DNA of 64,000 nt, from the NCBI RefSeq assembly GCF_002803845.1, contig NZ_CP024985.1, forward strand, positions 6,893,501 to 6,957,500, written 5' to 3'. Both the position numbers and the translations under genes were made by a program. The notes beneath the pieces are model-generated. The model searched no databases, was not told where the DNA came from, and worked only from the letters and a program-made list of their open reading frames with translations. Each line of letters opens with the position of its first letter. Position 1 is the stretch's first letter. The stretch is from Streptomyces lavendulae subsp. lavendulae. Lineage in GTDB: Bacteria; Actinomycetota; Actinomycetes; Streptomycetales; Streptomycetaceae. Shown in pieces: positions 34,137 through 42,697 of the stretch.

Positions 34137-34572
34137 GCGGACGCCGGGCCAGCGGGGAGGAGTAGACGACGCTGGTGGTCACGGCGCCGAGACCGGAGAT
34201 CCGGCCCGTGACCTCTTCCAGGTGCGCCATGGAGCGGGCGGCGACCTTGAGGACGAAGCAGTCGTCGCCGGTGACGTGGTGGGCCTCCAGGATGTCCGGG
34301 GTGGCCTCCAGGAAGTCGTGGAACGGCTTGTAGTTCCCGTGCGGGTAGCGCAGCCGGACCAGCGCCAGGATGGTCTTGCCCAGTTTCTCGTGGTCGACGA
34401 CGGCGGTGTAGCCGGTGATGATCCCGGCCTCCTCCAGCCGGCGGACCCGTTCGGTGACGGCGCTCGGGGACATGGAGACGGTCCGGGCCAGCTCGGTGAA
34501 GCTGGCGCGGCCGTCCTCCTGGAGGGCCGCGAGGATCCGCCAGTCGGTGGCGTCGGGGGAATAGTCGGTCAT
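34126..34572 (-). CDS. Lrp/AsnC-family transcriptional regulator
   Basis: 148 residues. N-terminal HTH (RASFTELARTVSMSPSAVTE RVRRLEEAGI split over residues 20-50) and C-terminal RAM ligand domain ending with a typical LEEVTGRISGLGAVTTSVV. Feast/famine-type regulator; amino acid effectors are usual. Divergent from the rhodanese gene, and the octamer TTCCGCAG occurs twice between the two starts (34573-34640), a possible binding-site repeat. Confidence 0.88.
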   Translation of the reverse strand: MTDYSPDATDWRILAALQEDGRASFTELARTVSMSPSAVTERVRRLEEAGIITGYTAVVDHEKLGKTILALVRLRYPHGNYKPFHDFLEATPDILEAHHVTGDDCFVLKVAARSMAHLEEVTGRISGLGAVTTSVVYSSPLARRPLSP

Positions 34573-34666
34573 TCCGCAGGTCTAGCAGGGAAATACGCGC
34601 CGGAACAAGGGAAACGCCGGGGAAACTCGCTTCCGCAGATGATCAAGGCTTCGTAGATTTTGAGCC

Positions 34667-35239
34667 ATGACGACGACGCAGAGCACCACCACCACCGCCC
34701 CCTCCGCCCCCGCCCCCGCCGCCTCCGCCACCGGTGCGTCCTCCACCGGTGCGTCCGCCCCGGCCAACCCCGTGCTCCGGGTCCCCCCGGCGAGCCCGGC
34801 CGCCGCCGCCGCGTACTTCGCCGCGAGCCTGGCCTTCCACGCGGACGTGTCCGATGTCGCCGCCGCCTTCAAGGCCCACCGCGAGCAGGGCGCCGAGCTG
34901 GGCTTCCAGCTGGTCGACTCCCGCTCCACCCCCTCCTGGGACCAGGCCCACGTGCCCGGCGCGGTCCACCTGCCCACCGCCCTGATCCCGGAGCAGGCCG
35001 AGCGGCTCCTCGACCGGAACGTGCCCGTGGTGACGTACTGCTGGGGCCCCGGCTGCAACGGCGGCGCCCGTTCCGCCCTCGCCCTGGCCGAACTGGGCTT
35101 CCAGGTCAAGGAGATGCTCGGCGGCATCGAGTACTGGATCCGCGAGGGCTTCGAGGTCGAGACCTGGCAGGGCACCGAGCAGCGCGCCGAGGCGGACCCG
35201 CTGACCGCCCCCACCGACTCGGACGACTGCGGCTGCTGA
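34667..35239 (+). CDS. Rhodanese-like domain protein
   Basis: 190 residues. A Thr/Ser/Ala-rich tail (residues 1-35) then a single rhodanese domain: FQLVDSRSTPSWDQAHVPGA, active-site loop TYCWGPGCNGGARSA with the catalytic Cys in YCWGPGCN, and C-terminal DDCGC. The loop is longer than the usual six residues, so sulfurtransferase specificity is uncertain. TAGATT -10 (34654-34659) lies 7 nt before the ATG: leaderless. Likely target of the divergent Lrp regulator. Confidence 0.85.
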   Translation: MTTTQSTTTTAPSAPAPAASATGASSTGASAPANPVLRVPPASPAAAAAYFAASLAFHADVSDVAAAFKAHREQGAELGFQLVDSRSTPSWDQAHVPGAVHLPTALIPEQAERLLDRNVPVVTYCWGPGCNGGARSALALAELGFQVKEMLGGIEYWIREGFEVETWQGTEQRAEADPLTAPTDSDDCGC

Positions 35240-35282
35240 ACCGCGGCGCGGACGCGGGCCGTCCGCGCCGGCGCGGCCGCCC

Positions 35283-35336
35283 GCACGGCGACGGGCCGCC
35301 CGGTCCCCCGGGGGAACGGGCGGCCCGTCGCCGTGC
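35283..35336. terminator. 20-bp-stem bidirectional terminator
   Basis: 35283-35302 pairs perfectly with 35317-35336; the 14-nt loop contains a second small palindrome. Lies between the converging rhodanese and DUF885 genes. Confidence 0.85.
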
Positions 35337-35349
35337 GCGGCCCGCGGGG

Positions 35350-37059
35350 TCAGAGCTTCGAGAGCTCGTCCACCAGGTCGTCCAGGCCCAGCGAGCCCTG
35401 CGACAGCGCGGCCATGTGCCACGCCTTCAGGTCGAAGGACTCCCCGTGCGCGGCACGGGCGTTGTCCCGGCCCAGCAGCCAGGCGCGCTCGCCCAGCTTG
35501 TAGCCGATCGCCTGTCCGGGCATCGACAGGTAGCGGGTCAGCTCGCTCTCGACGAACTCCGCCGGCCGGCCGCTGTGCAGGCCGAAGAACTCCTGCGCCA
35601 GCTCGACCGTCCACCGCTCGCCCGGGTGGAAGGGGGAGTCCGCCGGGATCTCCAGCCCGAGGTGCATGCCGATGTCCACGATCACCCGCGCGGCGCGCAT
35701 CATCTGGCAGTCCAGGTAACCAAGGCGCTGCTCGGCGTCCTTGAGGTAGCCCAGCTCGTCCATCAGGCGCTCCGCGTACAGCGCCCAGCCCTCGGCGTTC
35801 GCGCTGACCAGGCCCACGCTCGCCTGGTAGCGCGACAGCTGGTCGGCCACGTGCGTCCACTGCGCGAGCTGGAGGTGGTGGCCCGGCACGCCCTCGTGGT
35901 ACCAGGTGGAGACGAGGTCGTACACGGGGAAGCGGGTCTGCCCCATGGTCGGCAGCCAGGTGCGGCCCGGACGGGAGAAGTCCTCCGACGGGTTCGTGTA
36001 GTACGGCGCCGCCGCGCCGCCCGCCGGGGCAATCATCGACTCGACGCGCTTGACCCGCTCGGCGAGTTCGAAGTGGGTGCCGTCGAGGTTCTCGATCGCC
36101 TCGTCCATCAGGCCCTGCAGCCAGGCGCGGACCTCGTCGACACCGTCGATGTGCGTGCCGTGCTCGTCCAGGTGCCGCAGCGCGTCCCACGGGTTCGGGT
36201 CGCCGGGCAGGATCTTGGCGGCCTCCTCCTTCATCTCCGCGAGCAGGCGGTGGTACTCCGACCAGCCGTAGGCGTACGCCTCGTCCAGGTCCAGGTCGGT
36301 GCCGTTGAAGTACCGCGACCAGCGGGCGTAGCGCTCGCGGCCCACCGGGTCGGGGGCGTCCGCGACGGCCGGGGCGTACACGTCGCGCATCCAGTCGCGC
36401 AGTTCGACGACGGCCGCGGTCGCGGCGGCGGCCGCCCCGTCCAGCTCCGCGCGCAGGGACTGCGGTCCGGCGGCGGCGAACGTGCCGAAGAAGTCCCCGG
36501 TCCCGTCCGCGCCCTGGCCGGCCCAGGTGGTGAGCTGCTCGACGAAGGTGGCGGCGGGGCGCGGGCTGCCGAGCAGCCCGCGCTCCAGGCCGAGGGCGAG
36601 GCTCTCGCGGTAGCCGGCGAAGGCGGCCGGCACGGCGCGCAGCCGCTCGGTGATCGCGGCCCAGTCCTCCTCGGTGTCCGCCGGGGTGACGGTGAAGATC
36701 TCGCGGACGGAGTGCGCGGGGGAGTGGATGTTGCTGACGGCGCGCAGGTCCTCGTCGGCCTCGTGGACCGCGAGTTCGGCGTTGAGCCGCTCGCGCAGCA
36801 GGCGGGCGCAGCGGCGCTCGGCGTCCGTGTCGGCACCGGGCAGCCGCTCGGCGGCGTCCAGCCGGGCGAGGGTGGTGCGCGACAGCTCGGCGGCGGCGGC
36901 GCGGCCGGCGGGGGAGTAGTCCGGCAGCTTGCCGGAGCTGGCGGCGACACCGAGGTAGGTGCCCGTGATCGGGTCGATGGCGATGAGGTCGTCGACGTAC
37001 GCGTCGGCGACCTGACGGGGCAGACGGGCTGCGCTGTCGCTGTGGAGGGTCTCTGACAT
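35350..37059 (-). CDS. DUF885-family (putative metallopeptidase) protein
   Basis: 569 residues, no signal peptide. Zinc-metallopeptidase-like motif STWYHEGVPGHHLQLAQW near residue 380 and a downstream RLMDELGYL helix. DUF885 proteins are predicted gluzincin-type peptidases of unknown substrate. ATG 37059; the 259-bp gap upstream carries no other gene. It converges with the rhodanese gene behind a strong terminator. Confidence 0.85.
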   Translation of the reverse strand: MSETLHSDSAARLPRQVADAYVDDLIAIDPITGTYLGVAASSGKLPDYSPAGRAAAAELSRTTLARLDAAERLPGADTDAERRCARLLRERLNAELAVHEADEDLRAVSNIHSPAHSVREIFTVTPADTEEDWAAITERLRAVPAAFAGYRESLALGLERGLLGSPRPAATFVEQLTTWAGQGADGTGDFFGTFAAAGPQSLRAELDGAAAAATAAVVELRDWMRDVYAPAVADAPDPVGRERYARWSRYFNGTDLDLDEAYAYGWSEYHRLLAEMKEEAAKILPGDPNPWDALRHLDEHGTHIDGVDEVRAWLQGLMDEAIENLDGTHFELAERVKRVESMIAPAGGAAAPYYTNPSEDFSRPGRTWLPTMGQTRFPVYDLVSTWYHEGVPGHHLQLAQWTHVADQLSRYQASVGLVSANAEGWALYAERLMDELGYLKDAEQRLGYLDCQMMRAARVIVDIGMHLGLEIPADSPFHPGERWTVELAQEFFGLHSGRPAEFVESELTRYLSMPGQAIGYKLGERAWLLGRDNARAAHGESFDLKAWHMAALSQGSLGLDDLVDELSKL

Positions 37060-37318
37060 GCGGCCATCTTCGTACGACGGACACCCCTACGTCATCACCG
37101 TACTTCCCCAGCCTCCTGTCGGGTGCCGTGCCCGCCGGGCCGGGACCGCCCTGCGCGCGGCCCGGTTCGGGCCGGTGGCGCGACCCGTCGGGCGGCGCGA
37201 CGCCGGTGCGCCCCGGCGGGAACCGCCGCCTCCGCGCCCCAGCGCCGCGCGACCCGGGGTCGAGCGCGGCCCCAGCACGGCGGCCGGGCCCGGACGGTGC
37301 CCGTCCGGGCCCGGGACC

Positions 37319-38752
37319 TCAGCCCCGGTGCCGGGGCCGGGCCTCGTACGGGGCCTGCGCGCGCGGGAGTTCGTACGGCGGGCGGGTGGGGACGGGGGTC
37401 GCGCCCAGCCGGGCCGTGATCACCAGGGTGCCCTCCTCGATCTGGTAGTCGAGGGGGAGGCCGAGGCCGCGCATGGCGGCGACCATCCCGGTGTTGGAGG
37501 CCTGGGTCACCGCGTAGACGCTGTCGCAGCCGGTCTCGACGGCCATCGCCAGCAGCCGGCGCAGGAGTTCGGAACCGATGCCGCGGCGCTGCCAGTCGTC
37601 CTCGATGAGCAGAGCCACCTCGGTCTCGTCGCCGTCCCACAGCAGGTGGCCGAGGGCGACCAGCTTGCCGGAGGCGGTGGTGGCGGCGAGGGTACGGCCG
37701 AAGCGGGGGCTGAGCAGGTGGCCCAGGTAGCGGTCCGCGTCGGAGACCGGGCCGTGGTAGCGCAGGCCGAGCGTGCGCTCGGTGCAGCGGTCGTGCATCG
37801 CGCGGGCCGCCGCGAGGTCGTCGCCGTCGGCGCGGCGCACGGTGATCTCGTTGCCCTCGGGCAGCGTCAGGACGTCCTGGGCGCGCGGGACGCGGGGGCC
37901 GAGGCGGGCGTCGAGCTCGACGAGGGCCCGGGCGCGGGCGAACTCGGTCGGGGTGAAGGGAAGGTAGGGCCGCTCGACGGTGATCGCGCCGCCCGACGGG
38001 TCGCGCAGCCGCATCACGGTCGCCTCCAGGACCCCCTCGACGGGGGCGTCGGCGCCCGCGTTGGGGCGGCCGGAGAGGGTGGTCGCGGGGATCGAGTGGA
38101 TGGTGCAGCGGCCGAGCAGCTGGCGCAGCGCGAGCGGGAGTTCGGCGGCGTCCAGGGCGGTGCGGGTGGCCAGGCCCAGCACCCGGGTGGGGGTGTCCAC
38201 CAGGTCGTGGGCGTCGGCGCGCTCGATCCAGGTGTTGTGGCCGCCGGCCCGCGCGACGGCACGGGTGAGGTCGCCGGAGGGCAGGTCCTGCGGGGCGCGC
38301 AGCAGGAACTCGTCCACCGTGCCGCCCTCGGGGAGGGGGTGGGTCTGCAGGTTCAGGATGTCGACGCCCTTGCCGGCGAGCGCGGTGCACAGCGCCGCCA
38401 GGCTGCCGGGCTCGTCGCGGACGGTCGTCCGCATCCGCCACAGGGTGGTGCCGGCCCCGGTGGCCGCCGGTCCGGCCACCGCGGACGGCGCCGGATCGGA
38501 GGGCGCGGTGTCGGCCGGGGGCGGCGCATGGCTGTGCCGACGGGCCCACCAGGTGTGGAAGGCCGCCGTGACCAGGAGTGCGACGGCCGAGGCCACCAGC
38601 AGGACGGGGCCGCCGGGGCCGTGGGCGACGAGGTTGGCGATGCCGTCGGCGACCGCCACGGCGCAGAAGAGGGCGGCGAGTTCGACGAGGTCACGGCGCC
38701 AGTGGTGGCGGTGCGGACGCGGGGCTGCGGAGACGGGGGTACGGTCAGTCAT
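37319..38752 (-). CDS. Membrane-anchored ACT-GNAT fusion protein
   Basis: 477 residues. Two TM helices near the N-terminus (residues 25-65), a polar Pro/Ala linker, an ACT-like ligand-binding domain from about 108 (MRTTVRDEPGSLAALCTALA and VDILNLQTHP), a second ACT-like half, and a GNAT acetyltransferase domain from about 320 (ITVRRADGDDLAAARAMHD, WQRRGIGSELLRRLLAMAV). The combination suggests amino-acid-regulated acetylation at the membrane, which is inference. ATG at 38752; a 10-bp tandem repeat lies further upstream. Confidence 0.75.
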   Translation of the reverse strand: MTDRTPVSAAPRPHRHHWRRDLVELAALFCAVAVADGIANLVAHGPGGPVLLVASAVALLVTAAFHTWWARRHSHAPPPADTAPSDPAPSAVAGPAATGAGTTLWRMRTTVRDEPGSLAALCTALAGKGVDILNLQTHPLPEGGTVDEFLLRAPQDLPSGDLTRAVARAGGHNTWIERADAHDLVDTPTRVLGLATRTALDAAELPLALRQLLGRCTIHSIPATTLSGRPNAGADAPVEGVLEATVMRLRDPSGGAITVERPYLPFTPTEFARARALVELDARLGPRVPRAQDVLTLPEGNEITVRRADGDDLAAARAMHDRCTERTLGLRYHGPVSDADRYLGHLLSPRFGRTLAATTASGKLVALGHLLWDGDETEVALLIEDDWQRRGIGSELLRRLLAMAVETGCDSVYAVTQASNTGMVAAMRGLGLPLDYQIEEGTLVITARLGATPVPTRPPYELPRAQAPYEARPRHRG

Positions 38753-38860
38753 GCACACCACTGTGGCTCAGGGGTGTTGCGTGATCACGAACGATCTGTG
38801 ACCGACTGGTTAAGCGTCGATCTGGCCGGTTTCTCCCAGTTTTCAGGCGGATTTCCAATG

Positions 38861-38910
38861 GGGTCCCGCCGCGTCCCGCCGCGTTCCGCCGCGTTCCGCC
38901 GCGTCCCGCC
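38861..38910. repeat. Five tandem copies of a 10-bp unit
   Basis: GCGTCCCGCC-like units with one C/T variable position, in order C, C, T, T, C; the first begins GG instead of GC. Intergenic between the ACT-GNAT and PhoD genes, 50 bp before the phoD stop codon. Confidence 0.9.
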
Positions 38911-38959
38911 GGGGCCGCCCCGCTCGTGCTCGTTTCGTGCCCGGCCCGCGGCACCGCGG

Positions 38960-40558
38960 TCACTCCTGTCCCACCCGGCCCGGCTGGAGGACCTGCGTGA
39001 AGAGTACGCCGCCCCCCTGGCGGCGCAAGCGGACCGTGAGCTCCCCGCTGCCGCCGTCGATCTCCACCTCGCCGTAGTACGGGGGGTTCTCGGCCGGGGA
39101 CATGTTGGCCACCGGAGCCGACTGGACGTAGGCCGTCCGCGGGCCGAAGGTGGCGTCGAGCCGACCCGCCGGGAACCCGCCCGCGCCGATGGGGCCGGAC
39201 ACGAACTCCCAGAACGGCGCGAAGTCGGAGAAGGCGGCGCGCTCGGGGGCGTAGTGGTTGGCGGCCGTGTAGTGGACGTCGGCGGTGAGCCAGAGGGTGC
39301 CGGTGATGTGCTGGTGCTTGATGTGACGCAGGAGGTCGGCGATCTGGAGTTCGCGTCCGAGCGGGGCCCCCGGGTCGCCCTGGGCGACCGCCTCGAAGTT
39401 CACCGCCCCGTCCGGGACGACGATGCCCAGCGGCATGTCGGCCGCGATGACCTTCCAGGTGGCCCGGGAACGGGAGAGTTCCCGCTTGAGCCAAGCGAGT
39501 TGTTCGGCGCCCAGGATGCCGACCGCGTCCTCGGTCTGGCGGCCGGGGGAGTTGGCGTCGCGGTAGGTGCGCATGTCGAGCACGAAGACGTCCAGCAGCG
39601 GGCCGTGCCGCAGCACCCGGTACATCCGTCCCTCGGCGCGCCCGCCCCGCAGGTCGGTGACCGGGAAGTACTCGCCGAAGGCCTGGCGGGCCCGGCCGGC
39701 GAGGGTGTCGACGTCCCTGACGGTGTAGCGGGGATCGTCGATCAGCTGGCCGGGGTACCAGTTGTTGCGCACCTCGTGGTCGTCCCACTGGGCCAGGACG
39801 GGGACCTGCGCGTAGAAGTCGCGCAGATTGCGATCGAGCAGGTTGTAGCGGAAGTTCCCGCGGAACTCGGTGAGGGTCTCGGCGACCTTCGCCTTCTCCT
39901 CGGTGGTGACGTTGTGCCAGATGCGCCCGTCGGGCAGCGGAACGGCGGCCTGGATCGGCCCGTCGGCGTAGATCGTGTCGCCGCTGAAGAGGAAGAAGTC
40001 GGGGTCGCGCAGCCGCATCTCGTCGAAGACGCGGTAGCCCCCCAGTTCGGGGTTGATGCCCCAGCCCTGGCCCGCCAGGTCACCGGACCACAGGAAGCGC
40101 ACGTCGCCCCGGCGGGAGACGGGCGTGGTGCGGAAGGTGCCGCGCACCGGCTCGCCGGAGCGGCGCGAGTCGTCCGGGTCGGTCAGCACGACCCGGTAGT
40201 GGATCTGCCGTCCGGGCGGCAGGTCGCGCAGGGTGGCCGTACCGGTGAAGTCGGTGGCCGGGCCGAGGAAGGGGCCGCCGTGGCGGCGCACCCCGTAGCG
40301 GAAGGACTCGCTGGGGGAGGTCTCCACGTACATCCGCGCGGGCCGGTCGGACCGGGTCCAGACGGTGGCGGAGTGGGAGGTGATCTCCCCGGACTGGACC
40401 CCCCAGAGCGCCGTCGGCCGGCCGGAGCGGGCGAAGGCGGGAGCCCCGGCCGGGGCGGCGAGGGCGGGTGCGGCGAACGCCGTGGACAGGGCGAGGCCCA
40501 GCGGGACGGCGAGCGAACCGCCGAGCAGGGACCGTCGGGTGTGCGGCATCGGTGCCAT
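38960..40558 (-). CDS. phoD: PhoD-type alkaline phosphatase/phosphodiesterase (Tat-exported)
   Basis: 532 residues. Tat signal with TRRSLLGGS near residue 8, hydrophobic core and AAPALAAPA cleavage. PhoD motifs: FFLFSGDTIYADGPI, VLAQWDDHEVRNNWYP and LWLTADVHYTAAN, which bind Fe/Ca in the active site. Hydrolyses phosphodiesters or monoesters outside the cell. Start ATG 40558 (or 40549), with GGAGA about 9 nt upstream. No PHO box could be identified with confidence. Confidence 0.9.
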   Translation of the reverse strand: MAPMPHTRRSLLGGSLAVPLGLALSTAFAAPALAAPAGAPAFARSGRPTALWGVQSGEITSHSATVWTRSDRPARMYVETSPSESFRYGVRRHGGPFLGPATDFTGTATLRDLPPGRQIHYRVVLTDPDDSRRSGEPVRGTFRTTPVSRRGDVRFLWSGDLAGQGWGINPELGGYRVFDEMRLRDPDFFLFSGDTIYADGPIQAAVPLPDGRIWHNVTTEEKAKVAETLTEFRGNFRYNLLDRNLRDFYAQVPVLAQWDDHEVRNNWYPGQLIDDPRYTVRDVDTLAGRARQAFGEYFPVTDLRGGRAEGRMYRVLRHGPLLDVFVLDMRTYRDANSPGRQTEDAVGILGAEQLAWLKRELSRSRATWKVIAADMPLGIVVPDGAVNFEAVAQGDPGAPLGRELQIADLLRHIKHQHITGTLWLTADVHYTAANHYAPERAAFSDFAPFWEFVSGPIGAGGFPAGRLDATFGPRTAYVQSAPVANMSPAENPPYYGEVEIDGGSGELTVRLRRQGGGVLFTQVLQPGRVGQE

Positions 40559-40665
40559 CGGTGTCGTCTCCAGGGGCCGGCGGGGGCGGGCCGGACCAGT
40601 GTGCCGCCGCACACCGGACCGGCCGCGTCGCCCACGCGAACCCCGGATGAACAGCCGTCAGCCGC

Positions 40666-41523
40666 TCATGACCGGGCGGCACCCGCGCCCACGGCCCGAG
40701 CGGTGTCGAGGATCACGCGCGCCACCAGCGCCGGGTCGTCGTTCATCGGCACGTGACCGCACCCCGGCAGCCGCACCAGCCGCGCCCCCGGGACGGCGGA
40801 CTTGGCGCGCACGCCCTGCCGGGGCAGGAGCAGCCGGTCGCGGGAGCCCCAGGCGATCGTCACGGGGATGCCCGGCACGTCGTCCGTGAACCGTACGGAG
40901 GCCCCCGCGGCCAGCGTCTCCTCGAAGCCGGTGGCGTCCCGCAGGGCGAGGGTCTCGGCGACCACGGCCCCGGGGGAACGGTGGGCCGGACGGGCGTAGA
41001 TGGTGCCGGTGAGCGCGGCCCGGCCGGGGCCGCTGCGCGACAGCCGCTCCAGGGCGGGCAGGGGCAGCGTCCGCGCGCCGACGCGCATGGCGCGCAGGGC
41101 CGTGAAGGCGTACCGGCGCTCGGCCTGCGACCAGAACCCGGCCGGCGAGAGCGCGGTGACCGAGCGGACCAGGCCGCTGCGGCCCATCTCCAGCGCGAGC
41201 AGCCCGCCGAGGGAGTTCCCGGCGACGTGCGGGCGCTCGACGTCGAGGGCGGCGCAGAGCGCGCCGAGCGCCGGGGCGACGGTGGCGAGGTCGTAGGGCA
41301 CCCCCGGCGGCAGCGGGGCGGAGGTGCCGAAGCCGGGCAGGTCGACGGCGATCACGTCGTGGTCGGCGGCGAGGACGTCGCTCACCGGGTGCCAGGCCTG
41401 GAAGTGGTGGCCGATGCCGTGCAGCAGCAGGAGCGGTTCGCCCGCGCCCTTGCGTTCGTAGGCGACGGTGGCGGGGCGGGGGCCGAGCGGCGAATCGATC
41501 GTGAACGAGACCGTGGCGGTCAT
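40666..41523 (-). CDS. Alpha/beta-hydrolase
   Basis: 285 residues. Oxyanion region LLLHGIGHHFQAW, nucleophile elbow GNSLGG (about residue 103), acid and His in GCGHVPMNDD near residue 256. Esterase, epoxide hydrolase or haloperoxidase-like activity is possible; sequence does not decide. ATG 41523. The 404-bp region upstream holds the divergent GntR promoter. Confidence 0.85.
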   Translation of the reverse strand: MTATVSFTIDSPLGPRPATVAYERKGAGEPLLLLHGIGHHFQAWHPVSDVLAADHDVIAVDLPGFGTSAPLPPGVPYDLATVAPALGALCAALDVERPHVAGNSLGGLLALEMGRSGLVRSVTALSPAGFWSQAERRYAFTALRAMRVGARTLPLPALERLSRSGPGRAALTGTIYARPAHRSPGAVVAETLALRDATGFEETLAAGASVRFTDDVPGIPVTIAWGSRDRLLLPRQGVRAKSAVPGARLVRLPGCGHVPMNDDPALVARVILDTARAVGAGAARS

Positions 41524-41790
41524 GCTGCTCCTCGTCGGGTGGACGCGTGTGAGACAGGCCGTCAGTAACGACTGTGCCCATGATTACCGCCCGGTAGCCC
41601 CCGCCTACAAGACTTCCGGCCGACGGGGAAGGTCGACGGGGAAGGCCGAGGTGGGAGGCCGGGGTGGACGTCGGGATGAAGAGCGGGATGAAGAGCGGGA
41701 TGACGGGCTGGTGGGCCGCGGGTGGGCAGCGCGAACATCCTGTGAACGGCTTGCTACATATGCCCGATCTGCCCGGCAAAGCGGCGAGCA

Positions 41791-41804
41791 TTGGTCTTGA
41801 CCAA
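41791..41804. promoter_or_regulatory. DasR-like (dre) operator candidate
   Basis: TTGGTC-TT-GACCAA, a 6-bp inverted repeat with 2-bp centre. The dre consensus core TGGTCTAGACCA is matched at 11 of 12 positions. Its right half is the -35 box TTGACC. Confidence 0.5.
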
Positions 41805-41825
41805 GGGGGTGCGCCGTCCTATCGT
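41797..41825 (+). promoter_or_regulatory. Promoter of the GntR gene
   Basis: TTGACC (41797-41802), 17 bp, TATCGT (41820-41825). Start expected near 41832, giving a ~96-nt leader with the AT-rich inverted repeat CCTTT-N7-AAAGG (41845-41861). Confidence 0.5.
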
Positions 41826-41927
41826 CGCAGGGATAGTGCAGGAACCTTTAATAAACAAAGGCACGGAACTGCGGCGCGGAACTGCCGCTCGAACACGGCG
41901 ATAGCGGCGATTGCAGGAGGAGTCAGG

Positions 41928-42680
41928 GTGGGGACCACGCAGCTCGAATCGGTGCCGGAGCCGAAGTACTGGCACCTGAAGACCGTGCTCAGCGACGCGC
42001 TGGACCAGGACTTCGCGGTCGGCGAGATCCTGCCGAACGAGCGTGAACTCGCCGCGCGGTTCGGCGTCGCCCGCGCCACCCTGCGTCAGGCCCTGGAGCA
42101 GCTCGAACTCGAAGGCCGCCTGCAGCGCCGCCGTGGAGTCGGCACCACCGTCGCCCCGCCGCGGGTCGGAGTCGCCGTCGACAGCACGCAGCACGGCTGG
42201 CCCGGTGAGGGCTCCGACGGCTGGGAGGCCGTGGACGCCTCCGAGACCGTCCCCGCCGCCGCCGTCCTCAAGCTCCTCGGCACCGCCCCCGACCAGCCCG
42301 TGCACACCGTGCGCCGGACCCGGGTCACGGGGGGCCAGGCCGTCGCCGCCGAGCTGCTGTACGTGCCCGCCGCGTCCGTGCCCGGCCTCTCCGCCATCGA
42401 CGCCCCCGCCGGACCCGCGCGGGCGCGCGCCGTCCTGCGGGAACTCCAGCGGCTCACCCTCGACGGGCAGGACCGCTCGGTCGAGCTGGGCTCCGCCCGC
42501 GCCGACGACGCCAAGGAACTGGACCGGCTGCCCGGCGCGCCCGTGCTGCTCGTGACCACCCGCTACTTCACCACGGAGGGCACCGCCGCCGTCTCCGTGG
42601 CCACGTACCGCGCCGACACCTGCCGCCTGACCTTCGGCGACTCGGGCGTGGAGATCACCGAGACCCGAGCGGCCTCCTGA
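41928..42680 (+). CDS. GntR/HutC-family (UTRA domain) regulator, DasR-like
   Basis: 250 residues. Winged HTH, EILPNERELAARFGVARATL and LRQALEQLELEGRLQRRRGV near residues 35-80; then a UTRA-type effector domain (VHTVRRTRVTGGQAVAAELL). GTG start 41928 preceded by AGGAGG with 7-nt spacing. HutC-group proteins sense sugars or phosphosugars (DasR: GlcN-6-P) and bind GT-rich palindromes; the dre-like site in its own promoter suggests either autoregulation or control by DasR. Effector unknown. Confidence 0.85.
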   Translation: MGTTQLESVPEPKYWHLKTVLSDALDQDFAVGEILPNERELAARFGVARATLRQALEQLELEGRLQRRRGVGTTVAPPRVGVAVDSTQHGWPGEGSDGWEAVDASETVPAAAVLKLLGTAPDQPVHTVRRTRVTGGQAVAAELLYVPAASVPGLSAIDAPAGPARARAVLRELQRLTLDGQDRSVELGSARADDAKELDRLPGAPVLLVTTRYFTTEGTAAVSVATYRADTCRLTFGDSGVEITETRAAS

Positions 42681-42697
42681 CCCGGCCTTCCCTCTGA

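Larger units (their letters stand above)
41524..41927. other. Long divergent regulatory region (alpha/beta-hydrolase / GntR)
   Basis: No gene recognised. From left to right: two 13-bp tandem copies of CGACGGGGAAGGT/C (41621-41646), two 12-bp copies of GGGATGAAGAGC (41673-41696), a dre-like palindrome at 41791-41804, a promoter, an AT-rich inverted repeat at 41845-41861, and two copies of CGGAACTGC (41864-, 41877-) ahead of the GntR ribosome binding site. Confidence 0.7.
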
